Both the position numbers and the translations under genes were made by a program. From Candidatus Solibacter usitatus (GTDB lineage Bacteria; Acidobacteriota; Terriglobia; Bryobacterales; Bryobacteraceae), in contig JACRBC010000143.1 in assembly GCA_016213245.1 (NCBI GenBank), positions 1-46,321 of the forward strand: DNA of 46,321 bases, given 5' to 3'. Positions 15,771 through 24,607 of this stretch are shown here, one piece after another. The first letter of the stretch is position 1. Every line of letters begins with the position of its first letter. The notes beneath the pieces are model-generated. The model did no database searches. It was not told the DNA's origin and was given only the letters and a program-made list of their open reading frames with translations.

Positions 15771-16322
15771 CTACTTGGCCTTCTTGGCGGCCTTCTTCGG
15801 GGCAGCCTTCTTCGGAGCGGCCTTCTTCGGAGCAGCGGCCTTCTTCGGGGCAGCGGCCTTCTTCGGGGCGGCCTTCTTCGGAGCGGCCTTCTTGGTTGCA
15901 GTCTTCACTTTTGTTTTACTCACCTTTCGCGCGGCGCGTTGGGCCGCTTTCTTGACGGCCTTTGATATGGCCGCCTTCCCAGTCTTACGAACGGGAACTT
16001 GTTTGGTGGCCGGCTTGGCCTGCGCAGGCTTGGCTGGGCGCGCCTTGGCGGGCGCGGCGGTCTTCTTGACCGGCTGGCCGGCCGGTTTCTTCTTTGGCGG
16101 CCTCTTTGCGCGCGCCGGTTTGGCCGCCGGCCGGGCTTCCGCCGGGGGCGCGGGCGCAGCGGCGGGGGGCGCCGGCTCCATCACCTCCGGCCGGTCCTCT
16201 TCAAACTCTTCATCCAGCAACGCGTCGACGCCGCCCTCTCCCACCGCGTCATCGCTGAACGCCGCGTCGAGGTCGGATTCATCGTCGTAGGAATCGAACG
16301 GTCCTGCTATCCAGGGATGCAT
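15771..16322 (-). CDS. histone H1-like lysine/alanine-rich protein with acidic head
   Basis: A 183-residue, strongly bipolar protein. Residues 1-48 are acidic (SYDDESDLDAAF, LLDEEFEEDRPE). A Pro/Ala linker follows, then a basic tail of about 120 residues that ends in repeats of KKAAP / KKAAAP. The tail resembles bacterial H1-like DNA-binding proteins, so nucleoid binding and compaction is the likely role. The acidic head is unusual for that group and could mask the tail or bind partners. Low-complexity repeats mean homology calls must be made with care. It lies between the small protein (convergent) and the transglycosylase. Confidence 0.75.
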   Translation of the reverse strand: MHPWIAGPFDSYDDESDLDAAFSDDAVGEGGVDALLDEEFEEDRPEVMEPAPPAAAPAPPAEARPAAKPARAKRPPKKKPAGQPVKKTAAPAKARPAKPAQAKPATKQVPVRKTGKAAISKAVKKAAQRAARKVSKTKVKTATKKAAPKKAAPKKAAAPKKAAAPKKAAPKKAAPKKAAKKAK

Positions 16323-16396
16323 ATGGATCGAGCCTCCGTATCGGGCTGAATCATTATTAGGATAACTTGTTTTTGCCGCTTGGCAAGTGGCAGTAC

Positions 16397-18058
16397 TCAG
16401 CGGCCGCTGGTCCGGCGGTTCTGAGAAACCGTGGCGAGGCGGGCCGTGGAGCCCTTTTGCGCTACGCCGCGGGCGGCGCCGCGCGCCGCCGCGGCCCGCC
16501 TTGCGGGGGCCGGCAGTTCGCGGAGAACGGCGGGAATAATGAGCAGCTCCCCGCTGCGGGGGGCGTCAAAGAAGGAAGCGTCCAGGCGGGAATTGGCCGA
16601 GACGATCGCGGCCGGGGCGGCAGAGTACCTGCGGGCGATCAACGGCAGGGTATCGCCTTCGGCCACGCGATGCAGGCGCCAGGCGGCGCGGCGCCCGGCC
16701 GGGACCGATTCCAGCGCGGCCAGGATCGAATTGCCCTTGTCCTTTGGCACGCGCACTTCATAGCCGTCCGGGGCGGCGGTTTTCAGAATGCCCGGATTGA
16801 GCTCGCGAAGCTCGGAGACGGCCACGTCGGCGGCGTCGGCGAGCAGAGCCATGCTGGTGGCCGCGCTCATCCGGATGGTGTCGTACTCGAGGGGCGCATC
16901 CTGTGAACTCAAGTCGATGCCGTAGGCCCGCGGGTTCTTGCAGACGATGGCCATGGCCAGAATGGCGGGGACGTAGTTCATCGTGTCGCGCGGCAGCGCG
17001 CGGCGCGAATGCAGCTCCCAGAAATCGGCGTAGCCGGTGCGCTGGACGGCCCGTTCCACGCAGTAAGGGCCGCAATTGTATGCCGCCATGGCCAGGTACC
17101 AGTCCCCAAGCTGCCCATACAGATCGCGCAGGTGCCGGGCCGCGGCGCGGGTCGCTTTCTCCGGATCCAGCCGGTCGTCGGAAAGCCTGGTCACCGCCAG
17201 CCCGTACTCGGCGCCGCGGCTGCGCACGAACTGCCACATTCCGGCGGCAGCCATGTAGCTGACGGCCCGCGGCGCGAAGCCCGATTCGGCCTGCGCCAGG
17301 TGGATCAGCTCCTGCGGGACGCCCTCTTCGTCGAGGACCCGCGAGATCATCGCCCGGTACCTGCCGCTACGCTTCATCCCGTACTCGATCACCCGCTTGC
17401 CGCGCGGGCTGGTGAAGAAATTGATGTAGCTCAGCACCGCGTCGTTGACCGTCAGAGGCAGTTGCGACGAGGCCGCCGCCACCACGGCCAGGGCCTTCCC
17501 CTTCAGCCGCGGGTCGATCGGGAAGGTCAGGTCCAGAATCTCGGGCAGTGGCGACTGGACGAAGACCGGATTCTCGGGAGAGACGCCGGCGCCGAGCGAG
17601 TCGACATCGTAACGGTGGATCAGCCGGATGAGCTCTTCGAACTTCTTTTCCGCCAGATTGCGGTCCGGAGCCGATTCCGGAACGGCGAGCAGCACGTCCA
17701 CCGCCAGGTCGAACTCCCGGCGGGCGTCGCCGGGCTTGCCCTCCTGCAGGAAGAACTTCCCGGAGTGGAAGTGGCGGTCGGCATCGCGGACTGCCTTCTG
17801 CGACTGGGAGAGCACCTCGGACGGGTGCTCCCTGGGAATCAGCAGCACGGGCGGGCGAAGCGCAGTGGGGACCGCATCCCTCGGCGGTTCGGGCTCAACG
17901 GTCGTCTCATGAGCCGCGCGCGTCAGTCCGGCGGGAACCAGGCGGCTGAGCGGGGCGCGGCCAGGCGCAGGCTGGGCCGCCAAGGACAAAGAGAGAGCGG
18001 GGAGCAGGACGGCCAGGCAGGCCAGCGTGGTCCTTATTGGATGATGGCTAAATGTCAT
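16397..18058 (-). CDS. lytic transglycosylase (SLT domain) with C-terminal LysM
   Basis: A 553-residue exported protein that cleaves peptidoglycan between MurNAc and GlcNAc. A signal peptide covers residues 1-28 (TTLACLAVLLPALSLSLAAQ). Residues about 85-150 are helical and TPR-like. The SLT fold runs from about 240: GVPQELIHLAQAESGF with catalytic E258, AAGMWQF, then LAMAAYNCG and NYVPAILAMA. A single LysM lies near 465-507 (VAEGDTLPLIARRYS). This order matches MltD-type enzymes, but MltD usually carries two or more LysM. The Ala/Arg-rich C-terminal tail is low complexity. It diverges from the PIG-L gene across 151 bp. Confidence 0.92.
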   Translation of the reverse strand: MTFSHHPIRTTLACLAVLLPALSLSLAAQPAPGRAPLSRLVPAGLTRAAHETTVEPEPPRDAVPTALRPPVLLIPREHPSEVLSQSQKAVRDADRHFHSGKFFLQEGKPGDARREFDLAVDVLLAVPESAPDRNLAEKKFEELIRLIHRYDVDSLGAGVSPENPVFVQSPLPEILDLTFPIDPRLKGKALAVVAAASSQLPLTVNDAVLSYINFFTSPRGKRVIEYGMKRSGRYRAMISRVLDEEGVPQELIHLAQAESGFAPRAVSYMAAAGMWQFVRSRGAEYGLAVTRLSDDRLDPEKATRAAARHLRDLYGQLGDWYLAMAAYNCGPYCVERAVQRTGYADFWELHSRRALPRDTMNYVPAILAMAIVCKNPRAYGIDLSSQDAPLEYDTIRMSAATSMALLADAADVAVSELRELNPGILKTAAPDGYEVRVPKDKGNSILAALESVPAGRRAAWRLHRVAEGDTLPLIARRYSAAPAAIVSANSRLDASFFDAPRSGELLIIPAVLRELPAPARRAAAARGAARGVAQKGSTARLATVSQNRRTSGR

Positions 18059-18209
18059 TCCAACCTGGCGTCGGACTGCGGTATGAACCTTACATGACTA
18101 TCGACAATTGACTCTATCCCATTAGGGCAACCTGGGTCAACAGTAAACAGGGCCTGTGGCCAACCGCACCGGCAGTGTGGGAGTATGCTATGAGACGGAG
18201 GCCAAGTCT

Positions 18210-20726
18210 GTGATTCCTCGAGGCTTGACGCTACTATTCGCCCTCACCGCTTTGGCCGGCGCCCGCTTGCCGGAGGACCGCGGCGCCGCCGGCCTGTGGC
18301 AGCAGCTCAAGGCTCTGCAGAAGGACGCGCGTGTTCTCTATATCGTCGCCCACCCCGACGACGAGGACGCCGGCACGCTCACCCTGCTCGCCCGCGGCTA
18401 CGGCGCCCAGGTCACCCTGCTCTCCCTCACCCGCGGTGAGTCCGGCGCAAACCTGGTCACCGGCGACTTCTTCGACCGCCTCGGCGCCCTTCGCACTCTC
18501 GAGCACCGTCAGGCCGCCAAGTACTACGGCGTCAATGTCCGCTACACCCGCTTCACTGACTTCGGCTATTCCAAGTCCGTCGACGAGACCTGGCGCAACT
18601 GGCCCCGTCAGGAAGTCCTCGGCGATGTCGTGCGCCTGGTTCGCGAACTCAAGCCGCACGTCATCATCTCCCGCTGGCAGGGCACGGCCCGCGACGGCCA
18701 CGGCCACCACCACGCCGCCGGTCTCCTGGCCCGCGAGGCCTTCGCCGCCGCCGCTGACCCCGCCCGCTTCGCCAATGCAGGCATGAAGCCCTGGCAGGCC
18801 TCCAAGCTCTACAGCGGCAACTGGCGCAAGGGCGAGCCCGATGTCCTCGCCGTCGACGCCGGCGTCTACGACGCCGTTGTTGGCCGCAGCTACGCCGAAA
18901 TCGGCCGCGAGGGCTACCGCTTCCAGAAGTCCCAGGGCATGGGCGCCGTCCTGGCCCGCCCCGGTCCCGCGGTCAACTACTACAGGCTGCTGGAGTCCAG
19001 GGTGAAGGCGGCCGGCCCCGAAACCAGCTTCTTCGATGGCCTGGAATCCGCCATCGCGCTTCCGCCATCGTTGGATCGCTGGGCTCGCAGCGCCCTGGAT
19101 ACCTTCGCGGCCGAAAGCCCCCTCACCTGCGTCGAGGCCCTCAGCGGCGGCTTGCGGGAGGTCAGGCGGCTGCGCGCCGGCGGCAAGAACCCGCAGCTCG
19201 CCGCCGTCGAAGAGAAGTTCGTCCGCGCCCTCGCCCACGCCCTGGCCGTCGAATTGGAGGTCCTGGTCGAACCCCCGGCCGCGCAGGCGGGGCAGGGAAG
19301 TCCCTTCCGCGCCCAGCCCACCATCCGCGCCGCCGGCCCCGGCGACGAGGTCACGGTTTCGCTCACCCTTCACGTCCGCTCCGGCGCCAAGGTCGACGTG
19401 CGCGCTGTCCAGCTCCTCGGCGCGCCCTCCAAGGTGCTCGCGCCGGGCCGCATCCAGTTCACAGCCAGCGGCCAGGCACCCACGGCCGCCAATTGGCGGC
19501 GCGAGAGCCCGCGCGAGCCGAAGTACGTCTATGATCAGGAAGACGGCTTCGGCGCCCCGCTGCCCAAACCTCCGGTCACCGCGCGCGTCGACCTGCGCTT
19601 CGAGGGCCTCGACTTCAGCGTGGAAGGCGTCCCCCAGACCAGCTTCATCGACGCTCTCGGCCTGCAGCACCACGAGGACCTCATCTTCGCCCCATCGGTG
19701 GCCGTCTCCTTCGCCTCGCCGTCCGGCCTGCTGCGGCCCGGCGCCCGCACCCACATGACCGAGGTCGTCTTATCCAACGCCGCCGGCGGCGTGGCCGAAG
19801 GCGTGCTGAAACTCGAGCTGCCCTCCGGCTGGAAGTCTCTCCCCGCCGAGGCGCCCTTCCGCCTCACCCGCGAGGGCGAGCAGGACCGCGTCAGCTTCGC
19901 CGTCACCGCCCCCGCGGATGCCCCGCCCGGCGAATACGCCCTGCGCGCGGTCGCCGAGTCCAAAGGCACGCAATCGTGGCGCGCCTTTGATCGCATCGGC
20001 TACCCCGGGCTCGGCGCCGTCTACCTCGATCCGCAGGCCGCCTGCGTCCTCCGCGTCGCCGATGTCCAGGCCGCGCCCGGCCTCACCGTCGGCTACGTCA
20101 TGGGCACCGGCGACGAGGTTCCGGCCGCCCTGCGCCAGATCGGCGTGGCCGTGGAGATGGTGAACCCCGCCTCTCTCGGAGAGACGGACCTCTCCCGCTT
20201 CCACGCCGTCATGCTCGGCATCCGCGCCTACGCCGCCCGGCCCGAACTCGCCGCCAACAACACGCGCCTGCTGGACTACGTCAACGCCGGCGGCGTGCTC
20301 ATCGTCCAGTACAATACCCAGGAGTTCGACCACAACTTCGGGCCGTATCCCTATTCGATGACCGCCCGCGCCGAAGAAGTGAGCGAAGAGGACGCCCCCG
20401 TGGCCGTGCTCGACGCCGCCAACCCCGTCTTTCACTGGCCCAACGAAATCCGCCCCGAGGATTGGTCCGGCTGGTTCGAACAGCGCGGCTCCAAGTTCTT
20501 CACCACCTGGGATGAGCGCTATACGCCGCTGATCGAGACCCACGACACCGGCCAGCCTCCCCAGAAGGGCGTCTGGCTCCAGGCCCGCCACGGCAAGGGC
20601 CTGTGGGTCTATTGCGCCCTGGCCTGGTACCGGCAGCTCCCCTTCGGCGTCTCCGGGGCACTGCGCATCTTTGCCAACATGGTGAGCCAGGGAGCGCCGG
20701 ACGCGCCCTGGCGGGCGGCGAAGTAG
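18210..20726 (+). CDS. large PIG-L family deacetylase
   Basis: An 838-residue exported protein whose N-terminal domain is a LmbE/PIG-L zinc-dependent N-deacetylase: YIVAHPDDEDAGTL supplies the AHPDDE metal site, with LTRGESGANL and a later DGHGHHHAAG histidine cluster. The family removes acetyl groups from GlcNAc-containing compounds. The middle region is beta-rich (CARDB- or NPCBM-like folds); the C-terminal 230 residues (IRAYAARPELAANNTRLLDYVNAGG) look like a glutamine-amidotransferase-like domain. The GTG at 18210 is chosen because GGAGG lies at 18197-18201, 8 bp upstream, and a signal sequence follows directly (LTLLFALTALAGA). A frame open from 18156 is less likely. The substrate is unknown. 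Confidence 0.88.
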   Translation: MIPRGLTLLFALTALAGARLPEDRGAAGLWQQLKALQKDARVLYIVAHPDDEDAGTLTLLARGYGAQVTLLSLTRGESGANLVTGDFFDRLGALRTLEHRQAAKYYGVNVRYTRFTDFGYSKSVDETWRNWPRQEVLGDVVRLVRELKPHVIISRWQGTARDGHGHHHAAGLLAREAFAAAADPARFANAGMKPWQASKLYSGNWRKGEPDVLAVDAGVYDAVVGRSYAEIGREGYRFQKSQGMGAVLARPGPAVNYYRLLESRVKAAGPETSFFDGLESAIALPPSLDRWARSALDTFAAESPLTCVEALSGGLREVRRLRAGGKNPQLAAVEEKFVRALAHALAVELEVLVEPPAAQAGQGSPFRAQPTIRAAGPGDEVTVSLTLHVRSGAKVDVRAVQLLGAPSKVLAPGRIQFTASGQAPTAANWRRESPREPKYVYDQEDGFGAPLPKPPVTARVDLRFEGLDFSVEGVPQTSFIDALGLQHHEDLIFAPSVAVSFASPSGLLRPGARTHMTEVVLSNAAGGVAEGVLKLELPSGWKSLPAEAPFRLTREGEQDRVSFAVTAPADAPPGEYALRAVAESKGTQSWRAFDRIGYPGLGAVYLDPQAACVLRVADVQAAPGLTVGYVMGTGDEVPAALRQIGVAVEMVNPASLGETDLSRFHAVMLGIRAYAARPELAANNTRLLDYVNAGGVLIVQYNTQEFDHNFGPYPYSMTARAEEVSEEDAPVAVLDAANPVFHWPNEIRPEDWSGWFEQRGSKFFTTWDERYTPLIETHDTGQPPQKGVWLQARHGKGLWVYCALAWYRQLPFGVSGALRIFANMVSQGAPDAPWRAAK

Positions 20727-20778
20727 ACCCGCTCGCGTCAGCGCATAGAGCCGCGCGCGGTAGCAAGCGGGTCCGCCC

Positions 20779-20809
20779 TTGACGCGATCCGGGTAAGACG
20801 CTATCTTAC
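20779..20809 (+). promoter_or_regulatory. promoter and operator of the VapBC-type pair
   Basis: TTGACG (20779-20784), 17-bp spacer, TATCTT (20802-20807). The inverted repeat GTAAGA-cgcta-TCTTAC (20793-20809) covers the -10 box, as expected for an operator bound by an AbrB-type antitoxin. The GTG start lies at 20815, where transcription should begin, and no ribosome site precedes it, so the mRNA is probably leaderless. Confidence 0.7.
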
Positions 20810-20814
20810 TTACT

Positions 20815-21045
20815 GTGAAGACCACCGTTTCCACTAAGGGCCAGATCGTGCTGCCCGCCGAATTCCGGCGGCGCGATGCCATCGAGGCCGGGCAGGCCTT
20901 TGAAGTCGAGCGTGTCGGCCGCGGTGAATACCGGCTGGTGCGGTGCAAGCCCCGGCCGAACCAGGGCCTGGTCGATTGGCTGCTCGCTTGCCCTGGGAAG
21001 GGGTACTTCGTTGCCATCGAATCGGAATCCACGGATACGCTGTGA
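20815..21045 (+). CDS. AbrB/MazE-type (swapped-hairpin) antitoxin
   Basis: A 76-residue DNA-binding antitoxin. The N-terminal half is a classic swapped-hairpin AbrB domain: TTVSTKGQIVLPAEFRRRD, then a turn and EVERVGRGEYRLV. The C-terminal half (PRPNQGLVDWLLACPGKGYF) is the toxin-binding arm. It would neutralise the adjacent PIN toxin and repress its own promoter through the inverted repeat at 20793-20809. The GTG start has no Shine-Dalgarno but sits at the predicted transcription start. It overlaps the toxin by 4 bp (GTGA), which indicates translational coupling. A decayed copy of its 5' end and promoter lies at 24608-24671. Confidence 0.88.
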   Translation: MKTTVSTKGQIVLPAEFRRRDAIEAGQAFEVERVGRGEYRLVRCKPRPNQGLVDWLLACPGKGYFVAIESESTDTL

Positions 21046-21452
21046 CTTACCTGGTGGATGCCAACGTTCTCAGCGAAGCCACCAGGCCATCGCCTGATCC
21101 TGCCGTGCTGGAGTGGCTGAAGCGGCACGAACGCGAGATTGCCGTGGACCCGGTCATCCTCGGAGAAATCCGCTTCGGCATTTTCCTGCTCCCCGCCGGC
21201 CGGCGCCGTCAAAAGCTGGAACTCTGGTTCCAGCAGGGCGCGGCCAAAGCCGTTTGTCTACCCTGGGACGCCGCCACCGGACTGCGCTGGGCCAAGCTGC
21301 TGGCCGCGCTTCGCGCCAAGGGCCAGTCCATGCCCATCAAGGACAGTCTCATCGCCGCCACGGCCCTGCTGCACGGTCTCATCCTGGTGACTCGAAACGT
21401 ACGTGATTTCGGCAAGGCCGGCGTCAAACTGTTCGACCCCTTCTCCCGCTGA
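21042..21452 (+). CDS. vapC: PIN-domain toxin ribonuclease (VapC family)
   Basis: A 136-residue PIN-domain nuclease of typical VapC length. Acidic active-site residues are in place: D6 (TYLVDANVLSE), E42 (VILGEIRFG), D101 (MPIKDSLIAATALLHG) and the C-terminal TRNVRDF (N119/D122). VapC toxins cut tRNA or rRNA when released from the antitoxin; the target here is unknown. The start is the GTG at 21042, which overlaps the antitoxin stop and begins right at the first beta strand. A longer open frame upstream is shadow sequence within the antitoxin gene. Confidence 0.9.
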   Translation: MTYLVDANVLSEATRPSPDPAVLEWLKRHEREIAVDPVILGEIRFGIFLLPAGRRRQKLELWFQQGAAKAVCLPWDAATGLRWAKLLAALRAKGQSMPIKDSLIAATALLHGLILVTRNVRDFGKAGVKLFDPFSR

Positions 21453-21612
21453 CAGCGCAGCGGTGCTCCTCGCGCCTCAAGCCCGCATCCTCTCTCACCG
21501 CAAGCGCCCTGCTCGCTGCTGCATGATGACCCGGCCCCGAAATGAAGGCAACGCCTCTCCCGCAGCCGGCGCGTCAGTTGAAGTGATTCGCTCTGCTTGC
21601 CGTCTGACTCCT

Positions 21613-21626
21613 GGCGCTGCAGCGCC
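21613..21626. promoter_or_regulatory. 14-bp perfect palindrome upstream of the HTH-kelch gene
   Basis: GGCGCTGCAGCGCC is a perfect palindrome ending 28 bp before the GTG start at 21655. A TATTCT hexamer lies just after it. It may be an operator or a small hairpin; no protein is known to bind it. Confidence 0.3.
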
Positions 21627-21654
21627 CGCGGTGGTATTCTGCTGATCGGATTCC

Positions 21655-22932
21655 GTGGCAAAGAACCATCAAGCTCCGGAACTCGACCTGCAATCCTGGA
21701 AGGAGATTGCGGCCTATTTGTGTGTGCACATGCGGACGGCTCAGACCTGGGAGCGTACGCACGACATGCCGGTGCGGCATTTCCCGGGCGCGAAGGGGCG
21801 CGTCGCCGCCAGTTCGGCTGAGCTCGAGGCATGGCGGCGTGCGCAATTTGCACTGCCCTCAGGCCGCCACGGGAGTAGGCGGCGGTTTGTCGCCATCGCC
21901 GCCGCGGTGCCGTTGGTGGGAGTCGCCGCCTGGCTCACGCGGCGGGCTATTGTGCGCCAGGCGCCGGCGGGGCGGCAGCCAGACGCCCTTCCGCTGCTTG
22001 CCTTGGCCCCGACGCCGAGAACGATTCTGCTCGCTCAAGCGGTGGATGGCGGAATCTACGCCGGGCAGGGACAAGGCGGGCCGGCTGGAATCCACAACGA
22101 CCGTTTCGACCGGTACGACCCTTGGACGAACACCTGGACGCCGCTACCCATGCCGACGGACGCTTACGGGCGGGCAAGCGCGGCGTGCGCAGACAGAATC
22201 TACGCTTTTGGCGGCGTCGAGCATGCGGGCCCGCTGGCACGCGTGGACTTCTACGATACATTGCGAAACACCTGGAGCCGCTGCTCCGGCATGCCCACGC
22301 CGCGTACCCATGCGGCCGCCGCCGTCGTCCGCGAAAGCGTCTACGTCATGGGCGGCTCACACGTGTTTGGCGCGAGTTTCGGCACGCAAGCCAATGAATG
22401 TTATCAGCCGGGCACGGACTCGTGGTCCATCCGCCGGCCAATGCCTCGCAAACGAATCGGCCATTGCATTGCCGCGGTGGACGGCAAAATCTACGTCTTT
22501 GGCGGCGCAAGTCAGGCAATTGGGTCCCATGAGGTCGACCTGTACGACCCGGTCACGGACAGGTGGACCACGCTGGACCGCCCCTGGGCCAATGCCAGGA
22601 CCGCCGCGGCGGTTGCCGTGGTCGGCGGACGCATCTACCTCATCGGCGGCCACGACCCCACGGGAACCTGCGGAGCCGTCGACGAGTTCGACCCCTCCAC
22701 GGAAATCTGGGCGGAACGGGCGCAGATGCCGGCGCCGAGGTCTTTCCCGGCGGCAGCCGTGCTGGGCGGCATCATCTATGTGATCGGTGGCGAGAATATC
22801 TCTGGGAAGCTCTCCACGATGGAGACCTTCGACCCGGGCATGGCCCGCGGCCCCTGGTCCGCGCGCTTGCGCACCCCGCTGCGGCCGGCCTTAGCCAGTT
22901 TTCTGCCGTCGTCCCCACGACTCGCCCCCTGA
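21655..22932 (+). CDS. HTH - transmembrane - kelch repeat protein
   Basis: A 425-residue protein in three parts. Residues about 10-65 hold an HTH of the acidobacterial type (LQSWKEIAAYLCVHMRTAQT, then MPVRHFPGAKGRVAASSAEL). Residues about 77-96 form one membrane helix (FVAIAAAVPLVGVAAWL). Residues 115-415 are about six kelch blades (IYAFGGVE, VYVMGGSHV, IYVFGGAS, IYLIGGHD, IYVIGGEN), a beta-propeller on the far side of the membrane. This is the layout of a membrane-bound one-component regulator with an external sensor, though the role is not proven. The gene starts at GTG. The next gene encodes a secreted kelch protein with a closely similar propeller. Confidence 0.78.
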   Translation: MAKNHQAPELDLQSWKEIAAYLCVHMRTAQTWERTHDMPVRHFPGAKGRVAASSAELEAWRRAQFALPSGRHGSRRRFVAIAAAVPLVGVAAWLTRRAIVRQAPAGRQPDALPLLALAPTPRTILLAQAVDGGIYAGQGQGGPAGIHNDRFDRYDPWTNTWTPLPMPTDAYGRASAACADRIYAFGGVEHAGPLARVDFYDTLRNTWSRCSGMPTPRTHAAAAVVRESVYVMGGSHVFGASFGTQANECYQPGTDSWSIRRPMPRKRIGHCIAAVDGKIYVFGGASQAIGSHEVDLYDPVTDRWTTLDRPWANARTAAAVAVVGGRIYLIGGHDPTGTCGAVDEFDPSTEIWAERAQMPAPRSFPAAAVLGGIIYVIGGENISGKLSTMETFDPGMARGPWSARLRTPLRPALASFLPSSPRLAP

Positions 22933-23005
22933 GTCAGAAGCGGTGCGATGTGGCGCCGCGTTTTACCGCTTGCTGCGCAAGCGCACTCCGCGGCACGCTC
23001 GCAGC

Positions 23006-24541
23006 ATGAAATCCACACCCTTACCGCGCAATCATGGCCGCGTGTTTCACACCGGCCTGACAGCCGCCACTCTCGCTGCTATTGCTGCATTCGCCCCACC
23101 GGCGAGCGCAGCCACCTGGACCACCAAGGCGCCAACTCCAACGCCGAGGAGTTGGCATTTTGCGGAGACCGTCGGCGGCATGATCTATGCCGGACAAGGG
23201 GGCGGGCAGCCCCAGGGCCGGTTCGATCGCTACGATCCAGCCACCGACACCTGGACGCAGTGCAGGATGCCTTCGGACACCTACCAGCGCGCCAGCGCCG
23301 TGATCGGAGGTAGAATTTACGCCTTCGGCGGCGTGGAGCATGGAGGCCCTCTGAACAAGGCGGAAGTCTACGACCCGGCTACCGATACCTGGTCAACGCT
23401 CTCCTCCATGCCCACCCCTCGGGCCATCACGGCTGGCGCCGCCGTGAATGGAAGAGCCTACATAGTGGGCGGTTATTTCCACTTCGGCGACTCGACCGGC
23501 ACCGCTGCCAATGAAGCGTACGATCCGGCAACAAATTCCTGGGTCGCGCGAGCCCCAATGCCACGCCCCCGCATCGGCCACTCCGTCGCGGCCGTGGGGA
23601 CGAAGATATTCGTGTTTGGCGGGTACTCCTCTGGCAACATCTACGACATCGTCGATGTCTATGACACGGCATCCGATTCATGGACGACGCTGCCCGTCCG
23701 AATGCCCGTCCCCCGAACCTACTCGGCCATCGCTACGCACGGAACGCGGATCATGCTCCTCGGCGGATTCAACTTTTCCGGAGGGACTCTCGCTTCAGTG
23801 GACGAATACGATACCGCGACGGAGCAATGGACCGCCAGACCGCCCATGCCAACGGCACGCAAGGCGTTCGCAGCCGCGGTGGTCAATGGCACAGTCTACG
23901 CCATCGCCGGGGAGACCGCTGTCTACCTGACGGTGACTGAGGCCTATGGCCCTCTCGAGACACCTGACACGACCCCGCCCGTCATCGAAGACCCGGTCGT
24001 CTCAGGGACCAAGGGCGACAACCTCTGGTACATCAGCAGCGTGAAGGTGGAGTGGATCGTAAGCGACCCCGAGTCCGGCATAGCATCCAAAGCGGGGTGC
24101 GACACCGTGGTACTGACCGGCGACACTGCTGGCGTGACTCTCACCTGCTCAGCCACCAACGGCGCCGGTCTGTACAGTGAGAAGTCAACCACCATCAAGA
24201 TCGATACGACGCCGCCAACGCTGACCTGCGCCGCCAACCCAAGCCTGCTGTGGCCCCCGAACAACAAGATGACTCCGGTGACAGTCCCCGTGGATGTCAT
24301 CGATGCGCTCCCCGGCAAGAACGATTTCGTTCTGGTTTCCGCCACCAGCAACGAGCCGGAAGCCGGCGCCATCCAGGGTTTCACCACGGGGACGGCCTCG
24401 ACTTCCGGCCTCCTGAAAGCCTCGCGGCTGGGCGGCGGCGCCGGCCGCATCTATAGCCTGGCCTATCGCGGCACGGATGAGGCTGGGAACGCCGCCGCCT
24501 GCGTCGCAACCGTGACGGTACCCCACGATCAAGGCAAGTAG
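23006..24541 (+). CDS. secreted kelch-repeat protein with C-terminal Ig-like region
   Basis: A 511-residue exported protein. A signal peptide covers about 1-37 (LTAATLAAIAAFAPPASAA), then six kelch blades (IYAGQGGG, IYAFGGVE, YIVGGYFH, IFVFGGYSS, IMLLGGFNF, VYAIAGE), the same blade order as its upstream neighbour. From about residue 325 it has two Ig-like beta domains introduced by DTTPPVIED and DTTPPTLTC. The ATG at 23006 is chosen because the signal peptide follows; the open frame begins earlier at 22943. Adhesion or ligand binding is likely. It is probably a duplicate of the upstream propeller, freed from the membrane. Confidence 0.82.
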   Translation: MKSTPLPRNHGRVFHTGLTAATLAAIAAFAPPASAATWTTKAPTPTPRSWHFAETVGGMIYAGQGGGQPQGRFDRYDPATDTWTQCRMPSDTYQRASAVIGGRIYAFGGVEHGGPLNKAEVYDPATDTWSTLSSMPTPRAITAGAAVNGRAYIVGGYFHFGDSTGTAANEAYDPATNSWVARAPMPRPRIGHSVAAVGTKIFVFGGYSSGNIYDIVDVYDTASDSWTTLPVRMPVPRTYSAIATHGTRIMLLGGFNFSGGTLASVDEYDTATEQWTARPPMPTARKAFAAAVVNGTVYAIAGETAVYLTVTEAYGPLETPDTTPPVIEDPVVSGTKGDNLWYISSVKVEWIVSDPESGIASKAGCDTVVLTGDTAGVTLTCSATNGAGLYSEKSTTIKIDTTPPTLTCAANPSLLWPPNNKMTPVTVPVDVIDALPGKNDFVLVSATSNEPEAGAIQGFTTGTASTSGLLKASRLGGGAGRIYSLAYRGTDEAGNAAACVATVTVPHDQGK

Positions 24542-24565
24542 GCGCTCACGTTGGTCATCGTCCTC

Positions 24566-24595
24566 AAGCGGGGCAGTCTCCGAACTGCCCCGCTT
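24566..24595. terminator. 12-bp hairpin after the secreted kelch gene
   Basis: AAGCGGGGCAGT (24566-24577), loop CTCCGA, ACTGCCCCGCTT (24584-24595): a perfect 12-bp stem 24 bp past the stop codon. There is no U-tract, so it may terminate weakly or protect the transcript end. Apart from this hairpin and the fossil at 24608-24671, the 318-bp gap up to 24860 shows nothing else I can support. Confidence 0.55.
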
Positions 24596-24607
24596 GGAGC
24601 GACCCGA

